Origin: a virus | IMG/VR virus record: IMGVR_UViG_3300009314_000008 | Span: 1-64,000 of that record | Length of the DNA: 64,000 bases | Strand: one strand, 5' to 3' | In this document: positions 35,683 through 44,075 of the stretch, piece by piece | Layout: the number at the start of each line of letters is the position of its first letter | How positions within the stretch are numbered: position 1 is the first letter of the stretch | Notes under the pieces: generated by a model | Seen by the model: the letters and a program-made list of their open reading frames with translations, nothing else | Told to the model about the DNA's origin: nothing | Databases searched by the model: none | Made by a program: the position numbers and the translations under genes

Positions 35683-35924
35683 TATTCATCTCCAAGAAAA
35701 TAATTCATTTTGTGCATTAAATTATTGATTTCATTTTTCTTTATTGTTTCCAATGGTGGGTAAATAAGCGAGGATAATAATTCTATAGCCTTTTGCCTAT
35801 CTTCCAGATATGGTAATCTGGCACGAACTATATCTGCTAAGGCCTCTTTCTCATAAAAGTGTTTTAGCAGATAAAACGCTGGACTATTTCGATTTATTTG
35901 CACTCCCGGAGAAATTGATAACAT
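35682..35924 (-). CDS. Tail assembly chaperone, frameshift extension (GT-like part), 80 aa
   Basis: Helical protein lying between the tape measure and the 161-aa chaperone. Its reading frame is open upstream of ATG 35924 through KKFISTPAGWARVKM to the -1 slippery site at 35960-35966, so it is most likely made as the C-terminal extension of the upstream gene. The ATG at 35924 has only a poor SD (CGCGGG). Tail assembly chaperones with such extensions bind the tape measure during tail building. Confidence 0.7.
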   Translation of the reverse strand: MLSISPGVQINRNSPAFYLLKHFYEKEALADIVRARLPYLEDRQKAIELLSSLIYPPLETIKKNEINNLMHKMNYFLGDE

Positions 35925-35966
35925 TTTTACCCGCGCCCAGCCTGCGGGAGTGCTTATAAATTTTTT
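35900..35966 (-). promoter_or_regulatory. -1 programmed ribosomal frameshift signal
   Basis: The heptamer A AAA AAT (35960-35966) sits three codons from the end of the 161-aa ORF and is in the correct phase. Six bases downstream (TTATAA, which contains the zero-frame stop) begins a 9-bp stem GCACTCCCG / CGGGAGTGC (35945-35953 with 35900-35908). An inner stem CCCGC/GCGGG is an alternative. The layout of heptamer, spacer and stem is that of a standard -1 signal. Confidence 0.75.
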
Positions 35967-36439
35967 AAGTTATCAGATGAAAATGCTTTTTTTAGTAATT
36001 CTTGAAACTCTCCTTTCTTCTCAAGAATTATATTGCGAATATTAAACTTCATTTTGGAAACGAATTCTATGCGTTCTTTTAATCCTTCTTCCTGTTCAAA
36101 TTTATTTCCCTGGCTCGCAACAAAATCTTTATCGTTATATTTGGCCAGATAAGCTGCCACTGAAATCTGGTTAGTTATTGATGGTATCGTTCCAATAACT
36201 GGCTCCCTGAATATCAGCCCTTCGCATCGCAGTGCCATCTTCGAAGTTATCTCCCTCAATGTAAAGAATATTTTGCCGTTGCATATCGTATGGTCTACTT
36301 CAATCGGCTTTCCACTTATCTCACAGTCAATAATTCTATTAATTTCTCCCTGTTCTTTCTCTTTTGCCGTGGTATTATCTATACTTTTTATTTTCTTCTG
36401 ATCTCGCTCTTTGTCTTTCTTTATTTTGTCAATATCCAT
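35954..36439 (-). CDS. Tail assembly chaperone (G-like part), 161 aa
   Basis: Charged N-terminus (about 1-35), then a central beta/alpha domain with FFTLREITSKMALRCEGLIF and IGTIPSITNQISVAAYLAKY, and a helical C-terminal stretch before the frameshift. It lies between the tube gene and tape measure, as gpG of lambda and its T4/P2 counterparts do. Its size is normal. Most product should end at the zero-frame stop, and a minority is extended by frameshifting into the 80-residue extension. Confidence 0.75.
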   Translation of the reverse strand: MDIDKIKKDKERDQKKIKSIDNTTAKEKEQGEINRIIDCEISGKPIEVDHTICNGKIFFTLREITSKMALRCEGLIFREPVIGTIPSITNQISVAAYLAKYNDKDFVASQGNKFEQEEGLKERIEFVSKMKFNIRNIILEKKGEFQELLKKAFSSDNLKNL

Positions 36440-36456
36440 ATATTATTCTCCTGTTA

Positions 36457-37047
36457 TTATGGTGTCCCCACCGGCAATGGCTCGGTTTTTTCCCAGACAA
36501 ATGTAGCCGACTGCATAACCCCTCGCTGACCAGCCTTGAAGCCCATACTCGCTCTTTCGGGAATAGCATTTTTAAGTCGCAATAACTGCGCTATTGATCT
36601 TCCCGTTAAATAGTTATTGTCAGCATTATTTTCGAAGAAAATCAACATTAAATTAACTGGTCTATCAAATAGATCGCTGTCTAAATCAAGAAATATCTGC
36701 GTATTAGTTAGTTCTCCATCATATTCCAATACATCGTAAATTGATTTTAATAGGTCCTTGAATAATATTAATCGATTAACAGCCAATCTCTCGTCTCCAT
36801 CGGTTAACAAAGTATACAAAGCCTTTGAACCAATCTCCCCAACGGTTGTTACTCCACGACCTGCAGTCCACTGTTGAGTTGATATCATTCCAATGATATG
36901 ATAATCCGAAAGAAGTGGATCACCGTCGTTTTCCTGGGGATCAGCGACGGCCAACATAACTTCATCACCACTTAATAAATTTGGACTGATCAAGCCTTCT
37001 ATAATAGGATATGTAGGATTATCTATTACTTCCTGCACTGTTTTCAT
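36457..37047 (-). CDS. Tail tube-like protein 2, 196 aa
   Basis: Together with the preceding gene this looks like a tandem pair of tail tube proteins. Both share the same size (196 and 204), an early V-P/G-rich beta segment, a middle with helix ILFKDLLKSIYDVLEYDGEL (here) versus QSNLLKAMYNFLLDVEH (neighbour), and a C-terminal region AGQRGVMQSATFVWEKTEPL versus AEGQRGLAENVVIKWAKTRY. Long contractile tails often encode one tube protein. Two paralogues may form distinct parts of the tube or its tip. Confidence 0.7.
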   Translation of the reverse strand: MKTVQEVIDNPTYPIIEGLISPNLLSGDEVMLAVADPQENDGDPLLSDYHIIGMISTQQWTAGRGVTTVGEIGSKALYTLLTDGDERLAVNRLILFKDLLKSIYDVLEYDGELTNTQIFLDLDSDLFDRPVNLMLIFFENNADNNYLTGRSIAQLLRLKNAIPERASMGFKAGQRGVMQSATFVWEKTEPLPVGTP

Positions 37048-37057
37048 ATTGTTTCTC

Positions 37058-37672
37058 CTATGTTATTGGCAAATATCTTGTTTTTGCCCACTTGATCACA
37101 ACATTTTCGGCTAGGCCTCTTTGTCCTTCTGCCACAACATCGCTCATTTGCTGGATTAATACGTTTTCCAAATAGGCTAGCATCAACAATTCTCTTTTGC
37201 CGTTCATCATCTCAATAAGTAAACCTGTGGGTTTTTTGAATAATGGATGGTCAATGTTTTTCCAGATATTTCCATACGGATAATCTCCCGTCTCTACTGT
37301 CCATGGCTCGTCAGAATTTTCACCATGTTCAACATCTAACAAAAAGTTATACATCGCTTTCAAGAGATTGCTCTGTTTGGTTATTATCCGCGGTATGGCA
37401 ATAACCTTGTCGCCCCTACTTGTTGTGTTGTATCGAGCATGTGTGCCAAGCTCACTTGTTTTATTGACTCTTTTAAATGTGTTGACATCCAACCCTTGCA
37501 ATAACCCAATAGGTTTTAAGTCTATTACTCCATAACCATAGGTTGACATATTTGCAAGCAAAGCAGGACCGGGAGCGACGATAATACCATCGCCCCCGAT
37601 GAATTCTATGGAGTTCGCTTGCCCACCAATGGGTTCGTTGGGGTTTAAACTTTCATCTAATGTAGGTACCAT
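37058..37672 (-). CDS. Tail tube-like protein 1, 204 aa
   Basis: Directly downstream of the sheath gene, the usual tube position. The beta-barrel-type sequence with IVAPGPALLANMSTYGYGVI, the helix LLKAMYNFLLDVEH and the C-terminal WAKTRYLPIT resemble gp19-like tube proteins. SD GAGGGAGC. See the paralogue at 36457. Confidence 0.7.
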   Translation of the reverse strand: MVPTLDESLNPNEPIGGQANSIEFIGGDGIIVAPGPALLANMSTYGYGVIDLKPIGLLQGLDVNTFKRVNKTSELGTHARYNTTSRGDKVIAIPRIITKQSNLLKAMYNFLLDVEHGENSDEPWTVETGDYPYGNIWKNIDHPLFKKPTGLLIEMMNGKRELLMLAYLENVLIQQMSDVVAEGQRGLAENVVIKWAKTRYLPIT

Positions 37673-37682
37673 ATTTGCTCCC

Positions 37683-39725
37683 TCACACTATATAAATATA
37701 ATTGTTTATTCTGTTGACTGGATAATAATGCTTTATTTCAACCTTGTTATCGACTTGATCTCTATTTACCACATTTGCAGCAACTCCAATTACTTTAAAG
37801 TCAGCCAAACATTCTATTTCATTAACAAACTTATATCTGATAGTAGCTAGATCGTTATTCAATTTTTTGATATATCTCCTATTTTTAGCCGAATTAGTTG
37901 CTTCGTGGGAGATGCTATTATCTACCCCTTTTGCCACATGTGGTCTAAGGGTTGATCTAATAGCCTGAGCAACGCTGACAGTCACGATTACTATTGATAA
38001 CTCTTTTTTTTCAAGAATAGCCTGAGCGGTTGTTTTCTGATGATAAATACCAATAGGTGCCCCTTCCATTTCCTGGTGTAACATAAACCACCCAGAGTCT
38101 TTAATTGCCTCAAGTTGATTTATTGTGAAATAATTAATGGTAGGTAGCCAAGTAATCAAAGGAAGTGCATCATTAGTGAATACATAACCCAATATTTTTG
38201 AAGAGACATAACCGGCCACTATCACAGCAATATGATAACCAAATAGTTTTGTGTCTCCCATCATTGCATAATATGGACCACATAATACTACTCGCTGACT
38301 ATCATAGCCATTTGGAACAGTAACCGCTGTATCTGCATCAGTTTGAGGAGTATATCCACTATCACAGAATAGACTATCCTGTGGCCAGGATAATACTTCC
38401 GCAGAAAGGTCTCCAAAGGTACTACCATAATCTTTATTGACAGTAAATGTGTCATTCGAAGTATCAACAGCAATAACATCAGACTCAACGGTTATTCCGC
38501 CATAAGTTGCAGAAAATACCATTCCGGCTTTAATGTCTGCGGCCTCGCCAGCCCCTATTGTAACCACTGTTTTTGATCCATCTGATGCCGCCGCAATTTC
38601 AGAGATAGTAAATTCATCTCCATCTTCTCCATAGGTAAGTCCGTTGCCCCCGTTTACTACTTTTTCCGAAATAAATACCTGTTTCTCACGTTTATAGTCT
38701 GTTCCGGACTGTGTCTCTGCCCAGGTTTTAAATCCGCTCAAAACCGTTTCATTGTCTGTTAGGGGAACTATAAAGAATGCGGTTGATACCCCATTAATTG
38801 ACTCTTGGGCAGCAACCCAACTTGTATTAGCAGCCAATATCGTTGATAATGCGTCGGTCCCATCAACAGGAATAGCATAAATCCTAAATTGATTGACTCC
38901 ACCATTAGCGGCCAAATGTAAAAACGCACCAAAAGCCAGATTGCTGTCTGGGTCTTCTAGACTCTCCGATCCAAACTTATCCACGAGATCACCAACCGAT
39001 GTAATGGTATAAAGTCCGCTAATGTCTGTTTTCTGAACTATAATATCATAAAGGAGAACAGGACGTCTGACTTTCGGGGTATTCATGTTAGACCCAAGAT
39101 AATCATACCATATGCTATCATCCACACTGGCAGCCAATGCCCCTGTTACAACCTCAACAAGAGTAAACTGGCTATTGCCCACATCAATAGACAATATCTC
39201 GTAATACTTATCATCGTCTCCATGATAAAAACATTGCCCAACCTCTAATAGCGACATAAATTTTGTTGCGTTTGAGCCTCCAACCGTAACTATTTCACCC
39301 CCAGCATCCATAGTATAGGTTAAATTAGCGCCACCATAGTTTTTGCCAATCTGTCGCAAGAAATCAGTTGAGAGGAACGTTATGGTCGCAATGCCATCAT
39401 TATTATAATTTGTTTTACTGATAGTGGGGTTTGTGTTGAAATAATATGCTGTTGACATTTGAATAGCAGCAGGATCCTCTTCGCCAGCTTTTCTGATGAA
39501 CAATTTCATGTCACCGTTTGCCTGCATTTTCTCAGCATCATTTAATTTCATTTTATTGTCTTCTGTAGCGTCAATAGTCAGATCGCCTACCAATATCGGT
39601 CCATGATAAGTTTTTTTCGATACCCTCAATGGGACACCAACAACAACGGCCCCTCTCGTGGGCGCGACCAGGCTACTCCCTTGTATTTGATATAGTATGT
39701 TTGTAAATACACCATTTCTACTCAT
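37683..39725 (-). CDS. Contractile tail sheath protein, 680 aa
   Basis: Long sheath protein. The N-terminal VFTNILYQIQGSSLVAPTRG and VVVGVPLRVSKKTYHGPILV match sheath starts. The C-terminal third contains the conserved sheath fold: LITWLPTINYFTINQLEAIK, GWFMLHQEMEGAPIGIYHQK, VTVSVAQAIRSTLRPHVAKG and RYIKKLNNDLATIRYKFVNE with the terminal strands VEIKHYYPVNRINNYIYIV. An insertion domain (about 370-450) may decorate the surface. It identifies the phage as a myovirus. SD GGAGACG. A TTGACA box and AT-rich intergenic region lie upstream. Confidence 0.85.
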   Translation of the reverse strand: MSRNGVFTNILYQIQGSSLVAPTRGAVVVGVPLRVSKKTYHGPILVGDLTIDATEDNKMKLNDAEKMQANGDMKLFIRKAGEEDPAAIQMSTAYYFNTNPTISKTNYNNDGIATITFLSTDFLRQIGKNYGGANLTYTMDAGGEIVTVGGSNATKFMSLLEVGQCFYHGDDDKYYEILSIDVGNSQFTLVEVVTGALAASVDDSIWYDYLGSNMNTPKVRRPVLLYDIIVQKTDISGLYTITSVGDLVDKFGSESLEDPDSNLAFGAFLHLAANGGVNQFRIYAIPVDGTDALSTILAANTSWVAAQESINGVSTAFFIVPLTDNETVLSGFKTWAETQSGTDYKREKQVFISEKVVNGGNGLTYGEDGDEFTISEIAAASDGSKTVVTIGAGEAADIKAGMVFSATYGGITVESDVIAVDTSNDTFTVNKDYGSTFGDLSAEVLSWPQDSLFCDSGYTPQTDADTAVTVPNGYDSQRVVLCGPYYAMMGDTKLFGYHIAVIVAGYVSSKILGYVFTNDALPLITWLPTINYFTINQLEAIKDSGWFMLHQEMEGAPIGIYHQKTTAQAILEKKELSIVIVTVSVAQAIRSTLRPHVAKGVDNSISHEATNSAKNRRYIKKLNNDLATIRYKFVNEIECLADFKVIGVAANVVNRDQVDNKVEIKHYYPVNRINNYIYIV

Positions 39726-39775
39726 TTTCGTCTCCTTATCAAATTTGATTAATTACATATATTTTATCATTTATT

Positions 39776-39781
39776 TGTCAA
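39776..39781 (-). promoter_or_regulatory. TTGACA box upstream of sheath gene
   Basis: TTGACAAATAAATGATAAAA on the minus strand in the only clear intergenic gap of this region. No exact TATAAT lies at 16-18 bases (TATGTAAT is the closest). It resembles the boxes at 758, 45591 and 56418. Confidence 0.4.
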
Positions 39782-39793
39782 CTAATTTCTACA

Positions 39794-40321
39794 TTAGTCT
39801 CCACTTACTTCTCTCACCGTTGGGAACCAATCATGAAATTCCCCTTCTATTGTTTTTGTCATATTGACTCTTATATCATAATAAACTGTCGACACCCATC
39901 CTTTCATAAAGTTATTTTCCCTGGGTGTTGCTTTATCTTTAACAATATCATCAAATGTTCTTGAAATACTTATGTCCGTAGATTTTGGGAGAGTATAGGT
40001 CTCCCTCATTTGAGACATGAGATAGCTTGCGATAGATTCAACCTCTTCATCGTTTGTGCTGTATATTTCAACAACGATAGTAAAATCTGATATATATAAA
40101 TATATACGGTCTTCGCTCATAGGATCATATGATAATAATCCATTGCTGCCATTGATTACTACATTTTCCCTTGCTATTGATACAACCATGCCCGGATATT
40201 CCATTTTTTCCGCCCAATCTCCAGATGTATAAAAATTGTCCGCAGAATAATCTTCATGATTAAAGAGTAATCCCCTTAACCATATCAAATTTGCTTCTTT
40301 TAACGCCGTTTTATTAAACAT
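39794..40321 (-). CDS. Tail completion/neck protein, about 175 aa
   Basis: Start at ATG 40321 (MFNKTALKEA) with GGAAG SD, overlapping the previous stop. Its sequence (VVSIARENVVINGSNGLLSY, IYLYISDFTIVVEIYSTNDE, then SYLMSQMRETYTLP) is consistent with neck or tail-completion proteins of the gp15/gpU class that cap the tail and meet the connector. Family inferred mainly from order: neck gene, then sheath. Confidence 0.55.
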   Translation of the reverse strand: MFNKTALKEANLIWLRGLLFNHEDYSADNFYTSGDWAEKMEYPGMVVSIARENVVINGSNGLLSYDPMSEDRIYLYISDFTIVVEIYSTNDEEVESIASYLMSQMRETYTLPKSTDISISRTFDDIVKDKATPRENNFMKGWVSTVYYDIRVNMTKTIEGEFHDWFPTVREVSGD

Positions 40322-41060
40322 TCGGCACTTCCAGAGTAAATGCAATATCCTGATAATGGAGTTTTTTTAGGAGGATATTCTGCCTCACGATAAATTTGCC
40401 CATAGATCCCATTAAATATGTGTAATCCGGTTGTCTGTTCACGACATATCGCTCCCGATTGCTCCTGATAACTATGTCTCCCTGTTTAACGATGGGTAAA
40501 TTTGACATATAAGCCTGTACAACTTCTTCTTCTTTTTCGATTTGACCAATTTGAATATCATCCGTTATTGTCCTACTATAATTGATATATGTTGTAACCG
40601 GTCCTTTATATCCGTTTATTCTTCCACTGCCACCACAACTTGAGCAGGAAGATTTGATTCTTTTTTTTAGAGTCTCATTGTAGCAATTAGTACAATTCAT
40701 ATTCGTTTCTGATTTGCAATAAATATAAGATATCTCCCCGAGGGGAACTTTTTCCAATTGCCATAAAATATCTGAAGCAACTCCCAACAAATAAGGATCA
40801 CCAATATTATTAGGAGTCACGATGTTAGATTCTTCTTTCCCACACACTATTTTATATTTAATATACTTATTATTAATCGCTTTCTGTTCTATATCAAGAT
40901 ATGATGTGGCTTTTCCCCGAGATATTATTTGGAACTCATCCCCATCATTTAATGCCCTTAATACATCAAATTCTAACTCCATTATTGGGGGCATTGTCGT
41001 CCACATTAATAAGACAGTATGAGTATTTGTTCTTTCTGCTGTAAATTCACTTATTCTCAT
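40314..41060 (-). CDS. Neck/head-closure protein with zinc-finger loop, about 248 aa
   Basis: Start at ATG 41060, in ATGA overlap with the upstream stop. A beta-domain N-terminus is followed by two Cys pairs at about 123/126 and 139/142 (NCTNCYNETL and SCSSCGGSGRING), i.e. a CxxC-x12-CxxC zinc knuckle with the GGSGR turn of DnaJ-type zinc ribbons, then GYKGPVTTYI. Several phages have a neck protein with the same Cys pattern and GxGxx-Y-P continuation. It probably joins the portal-adaptor complex to the tail. The zinc knuckle is a visible structural feature. Confidence 0.65.
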   Translation of the reverse strand: MRISEFTAERTNTHTVLLMWTTMPPIMELEFDVLRALNDGDEFQIISRGKATSYLDIEQKAINNKYIKYKIVCGKEESNIVTPNNIGDPYLLGVASDILWQLEKVPLGEISYIYCKSETNMNCTNCYNETLKKRIKSSCSSCGGSGRINGYKGPVTTYINYSRTITDDIQIGQIEKEEEVVQAYMSNLPIVKQGDIVIRSNRERYVVNRQPDYTYLMGSMGKFIVRQNILLKKLHYQDIAFTLEVPNV

Positions 41061-41458
41061 GGCATTGCTCGCTGGATATCTGCCCAACCTTTAATCTTGT
41101 TTATTGATTCTTCGAACTCTTGCTTCATTGATGCCATTAAAGATATATAGAGAGGCGTATTCCCCTCTCTATCTGCTATTACTCCTCCATCGTTTATAGT
41201 AACTTTATTTCTTATTTTTTGAGCAACCCTCGCTTGCATAGCATAATAAGCTGTGCCCAATACCAACATATGCTCTGGGCAATCCTCAACTGTATACCCG
41301 GTTTGATAAATATGATCAGTATTTATTTTTGATAGTGCGATTACTGATGCACTGATAATATCATCCTCACTATACTCATAAGAATCCATTAGTTTATTTT
41401 CTATAACTATATCGCGGAACATTGCCCTAACGCGAGATATCAATTGGTTATTATTCAT
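41057..41458 (-). CDS. Head-tail adaptor-like protein, 133 aa
   Basis: Start at ATG 41458 (MNNNQLISRVRAM) because AGAAGG precedes it. An upstream in-frame ATG (41482) lies in the terminator-like hairpin. The helical protein contains ALSKINTDHIYQTGYTVEDC and LVLGTAYYAMQARVAQKIRN, the pattern of gp6/gp15-like adaptor proteins that ring the portal. Located at the start of the neck operon. Confidence 0.65.
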   Translation of the reverse strand: MNNNQLISRVRAMFRDIVIENKLMDSYEYSEDDIISASVIALSKINTDHIYQTGYTVEDCPEHMLVLGTAYYAMQARVAQKIRNKVTINDGGVIADREGNTPLYISLMASMKQEFEESINKIKGWADIQRAMP

Positions 41459-41473
41459 TTTTCCTTCTAAATT

Positions 41474-41518
41474 AAAAGGCATAGAGATTAAACTGTGTTC
41501 ATATTCTCCATGCCTTTA
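41474..41518 (-). terminator. Hairpin terminator/processing site
   Basis: AAAGGCATGGAGA and TCTCTATGCCTTT pair over 13 positions with one G-T wobble and a 17-base loop, followed on the minus strand by TTAATTTAG. It separates the capsid gene group from the neck genes and may partly end capsid transcripts. Confidence 0.6.
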
Positions 41519-41550
41519 ATATCTTATCACTATGGGCAGATAAGAATCAA

Positions 41551-42144
41551 TTATTCTTTATTCAGGCCACCCCAAAGTTTTTGCAGAGTGTCAAGGGTGT
41601 CCTTTTTGCGATAAGTAACTTTTTCATCAGTATCACGAGTTTCATTATAAGCATCCAAATTTTCCATGATCTTGGCACGGTTCAACGGTTTTGGCCCTTC
41701 CTTTTTATTGGTGATTTCATCGCCCTTTATTTCTTTTTTGGCTACCTCTTCCTGTTTCAATATTAATTCTTTTTTCTCGGAAATATCACCATCTTCAGCC
41801 TTATTAGTAATCCCTTCACCTTCTTCGCTCCCTTTGAGTTCAGGTTCATCCGGTTTCTTTGAGCCTTCTTCAACCTTATCTTCTATTGTCTCTTCCTCAT
41901 CGTTCGAAATAGTTAATCCCGAGACAGATATGATTTTGACAGCATAGAATTTGGTGTCGACGGTCCATTCACTTTTATCCGTGGTATCGGTCATCATTCC
42001 CTTGTAATGTTCATGAACCTCATCACTAATAACAGTAACCTTTTTAGGACGGACAACAAGTTTATGTTCCCCGTCCATTATTGTTACATTCTCATAGGAC
42101 TTAATATGCGGATTTTTACGCGTTATATTGAGTATGCGAAACAT
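41551..42144 (-). CDS. Acidic head-associated protein, 197 aa
   Basis: The N-terminal 80 residues are a small beta domain (RKNPHIKSYENVTIMDGEHK). The rest is a very acidic linker (repeated Glu/Asp/Lys, EGSEEGEGITNKAEDG-like) ending in a Lys-rich helical C-terminus and LQKLWGGLNKE. The 30-bp repeat encoding SVSGLTISND lies at the boundary (about residues 72-81). Position directly after the major capsid gene suggests a head completion or decoration-type role. Not recognised. Confidence 0.55.
   Translation of the reverse strand: MFRILNITRKNPHIKSYENVTIMDGEHKLVVRPKKVTVISDEVHEHYKGMMTDTTDKSEWTVDTKFYAVKIISVSGLTISNDEEETIEDKVEEGSKKPDEPELKGSEEGEGITNKAEDGDISEKKELILKQEEVAKKEIKGDEITNKKEGPKPLNRAKIMENLDAYNETRDTDEKVTYRKKDTLDTLQKLWGGLNKE
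41897..41926. repeat. 30-bp dispersed exact repeat, copy 2
   Basis: Partner of 24356-24385, encoding SVSGLTISND at a domain boundary. Confidence 0.85.
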
Positions 42145-42157
42145 TCTCTATTCCCAA

Positions 42158-43165
42158 TTATTTAATTCGGATTCTCATCCTACAGATACCACGAGTGTCG
42201 CCAAATCCGTGACCGGTATATCTCCATGCACCCCAGATGAAATCATCCCATTCCCATTTGGAATCAGATTTATCGCTTCCAATTTTGATGTTTTTACCCA
42301 AATAAGATGGATCTACAAACAAATAGATATCTGTATAGAGCTCGCCGCTATCACCTTCTTTATCAAAATAGTAAATAGTTTCATCATCATTTTTAAGGTC
42401 TGCCTTTATGGTTGTAATGACAGGAATATCCAGCAGGACTTTCTGCGCTATACCGTTTTTAAAAGTCTCTCCAGCAAGATTACCAACTTCACCAGCATCA
42501 AATGCAAGCATATCATTCCATGCAGTCTGAGACATCAACCATTTAGCAGGCACAAGTCCTTGTCGTGTGATATAGGACATTAGGTTCGTAAGATCTTTTT
42601 TTCTACCACTATTTGTCCAATCGATAGTATCAGTATATACTGTGGTGTCTCCACCAACATGATTACCCGTAATTGTCAATATGGAAGCAACATTCTTGAT
42701 AAAGCCTAAATCTTGAGTTCGCCTTATTGCTTCGGCACCATTTTTCGTTACCATATCAACAAGATCGGAAGCAGAAGATGTTTCAAGTTCCAGCCATGGT
42801 TTTTTGTGCCGTTCTGTTTCAATTTTGCCGATCCATATCTTATATTTTTTTGTGTCTACGAAAATGGGTTGGGTATCACCTCTTATAGAGACCTCGGCAG
42901 CGGTTGCTCCGATTTCCTTCTTGTCAAGTACGTAAAATACATCAGCATCTTCGGTCTCTTGAATACCCGGATCCTTCGGTGACATGGTTTTATTGACCAA
43001 GAGTTTCTCAGAGAAAGCCTCTTCCCTTACATATCTCTTGACGTAATTTTCCAGAGAAGTTCCGAATTTCGTTATAAAATTATCTTTTGCCTCACGACCA
43101 TTCATCGCAAGGTCTTGCAGAATATCGTTCGCCTCTTTTATTAATTGTGTATTATCTATATTCAT
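42158..43165 (-). CDS. Major capsid protein (HK97 fold), 335 aa
   Basis: Length and order (after scaffold and protease genes, before neck genes) fit the HK97-type major capsid protein. Visible landmarks: an N-terminal helical arm, FVDTKKYKIWIGKIETERHK (E-loop-like), the spine helix SSASDLVDMVTKNGAEAIRR, the A-domain segment WLMSQTAWNDMLAFDAGEVG, a hinge VLLDIPVITTIKADLKNDDE and the P-domain strand YTDIYLFVDPSYLG. SD GGAGATGAG. It builds the icosahedral shell. Confidence 0.8.
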   Translation of the reverse strand: MNIDNTQLIKEANDILQDLAMNGREAKDNFITKFGTSLENYVKRYVREEAFSEKLLVNKTMSPKDPGIQETEDADVFYVLDKKEIGATAAEVSIRGDTQPIFVDTKKYKIWIGKIETERHKKPWLELETSSASDLVDMVTKNGAEAIRRTQDLGFIKNVASILTITGNHVGGDTTVYTDTIDWTNSGRKKDLTNLMSYITRQGLVPAKWLMSQTAWNDMLAFDAGEVGNLAGETFKNGIAQKVLLDIPVITTIKADLKNDDETIYYFDKEGDSGELYTDIYLFVDPSYLGKNIKIGSDKSDSKWEWDDFIWGAWRYTGHGFGDTRGICRMRIRIK

Positions 43166-43177
43166 CTCTCATCTCCT

Positions 43178-43648
43178 TTATGCTTGGGTAACCTGTGGGA
43201 ATCCGAAGGATTTAACCTTCCAAATATCTGTTGCAACGACTCCAGCCTGTGCTTCCATAACTTGAGCTACCGCAACTTCACCATCGGAAGTGCATTTTGT
43301 AAACACCCCATTTGTGATAGTAAGATAATCACCCAATGCGACGGCTTGTGCAGCATGATTATTATATAATTCCCCTTCCCAATCTGCTCCAACGGGAGTG
43401 GCTGCAATATATCCATGATCTTTTGCAGTTAAATAACTTCCCATTGCAATATAGAACATGCCTATAGATTTAGCCTTCCCAGCAATTGTAAGAACAAGGG
43501 AGTCTCCTGTGCTAGCTTTCACAACACCATTCGCAGTCCACTTCAAGATAGTTCCCTCAACAATATTTTCGAAATTATCATCATCTTGGTCTACCAAAAG
43601 GTGAACAGAATATGCGCCTTTAACTTTATTACGACTCTCTACTAACAT
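43178..43648 (-). CDS. Head decoration-type protein, 156 aa
   Basis: A small beta-rich protein immediately upstream of the capsid gene, with many Gly/Ala/Val turns (ILKWTANGVVKASTGDSLVL, IAMGSYLTAKDHGYIAATP, HAAQAVALGDYLTITNGVFT). Such proteins bind to the capsid exterior or three-fold sites and stabilise it. Family not established. Confidence 0.6.
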   Translation of the reverse strand: MLVESRNKVKGAYSVHLLVDQDDDNFENIVEGTILKWTANGVVKASTGDSLVLTIAGKAKSIGMFYIAMGSYLTAKDHGYIAATPVGADWEGELYNNHAAQAVALGDYLTITNGVFTKCTSDGEVAVAQVMEAQAGVVATDIWKVKSFGFPQVTQA

Positions 43649-43667
43649 TTTTATCTCCTTTTTTTAA

Positions 43668-44075
43668 TTAATGAATTCCCACAAAATTTTGTAAGAATTC
43701 TTCTTTAGCAGATTTAGATTTCTCATATCTACCTGCCGATTTTTCTATGTCACCATCTTTATCATTTCTGGTTGCGCGATAAATTGCTTCCAAATCTTCA
43801 GGATTTGGGCTATTATACAATTTATCAAAAGCAATCTTTTCGTGTACCTTCCCAATCACTTCATCGTCAACCAGACCTGATACGATAGCCTTACATTTAT
43901 TTTCTTTTTCAAGCGAAGCAATCTTGTCATTAGCCTGTTGCAACTTTTCATTCGCTTTATCAATATCTTTTTTTTTATCTATTGCATCTTTTTCCATTTC
44001 TTTGATCTTCTGATCAAGTTCACGGATCTTCCCAGCTGATTTCTTCATTAATTCATTATTATTATTACCCATCAT
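43668..44075 (-). CDS. Coiled-coil scaffold-like protein, 135 aa
   Basis: A long parallel coiled coil fills the N-terminal half (LDQKIKEMEKDAIDKKKDID and LQQANDKIASLEKEN). A compact helical C-terminal domain follows. It lies among the scaffold and protease genes and may act in head assembly. ATGATG start; the gene overlaps the next by a few bases. Confidence 0.55.
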   Translation of the reverse strand: MMGNNNNELMKKSAGKIRELDQKIKEMEKDAIDKKKDIDKANEKLQQANDKIASLEKENKCKAIVSGLVDDEVIGKVHEKIAFDKLYNSPNPEDLEAIYRATRNDKDGDIEKSAGRYEKSKSAKEEFLQNFVGIH

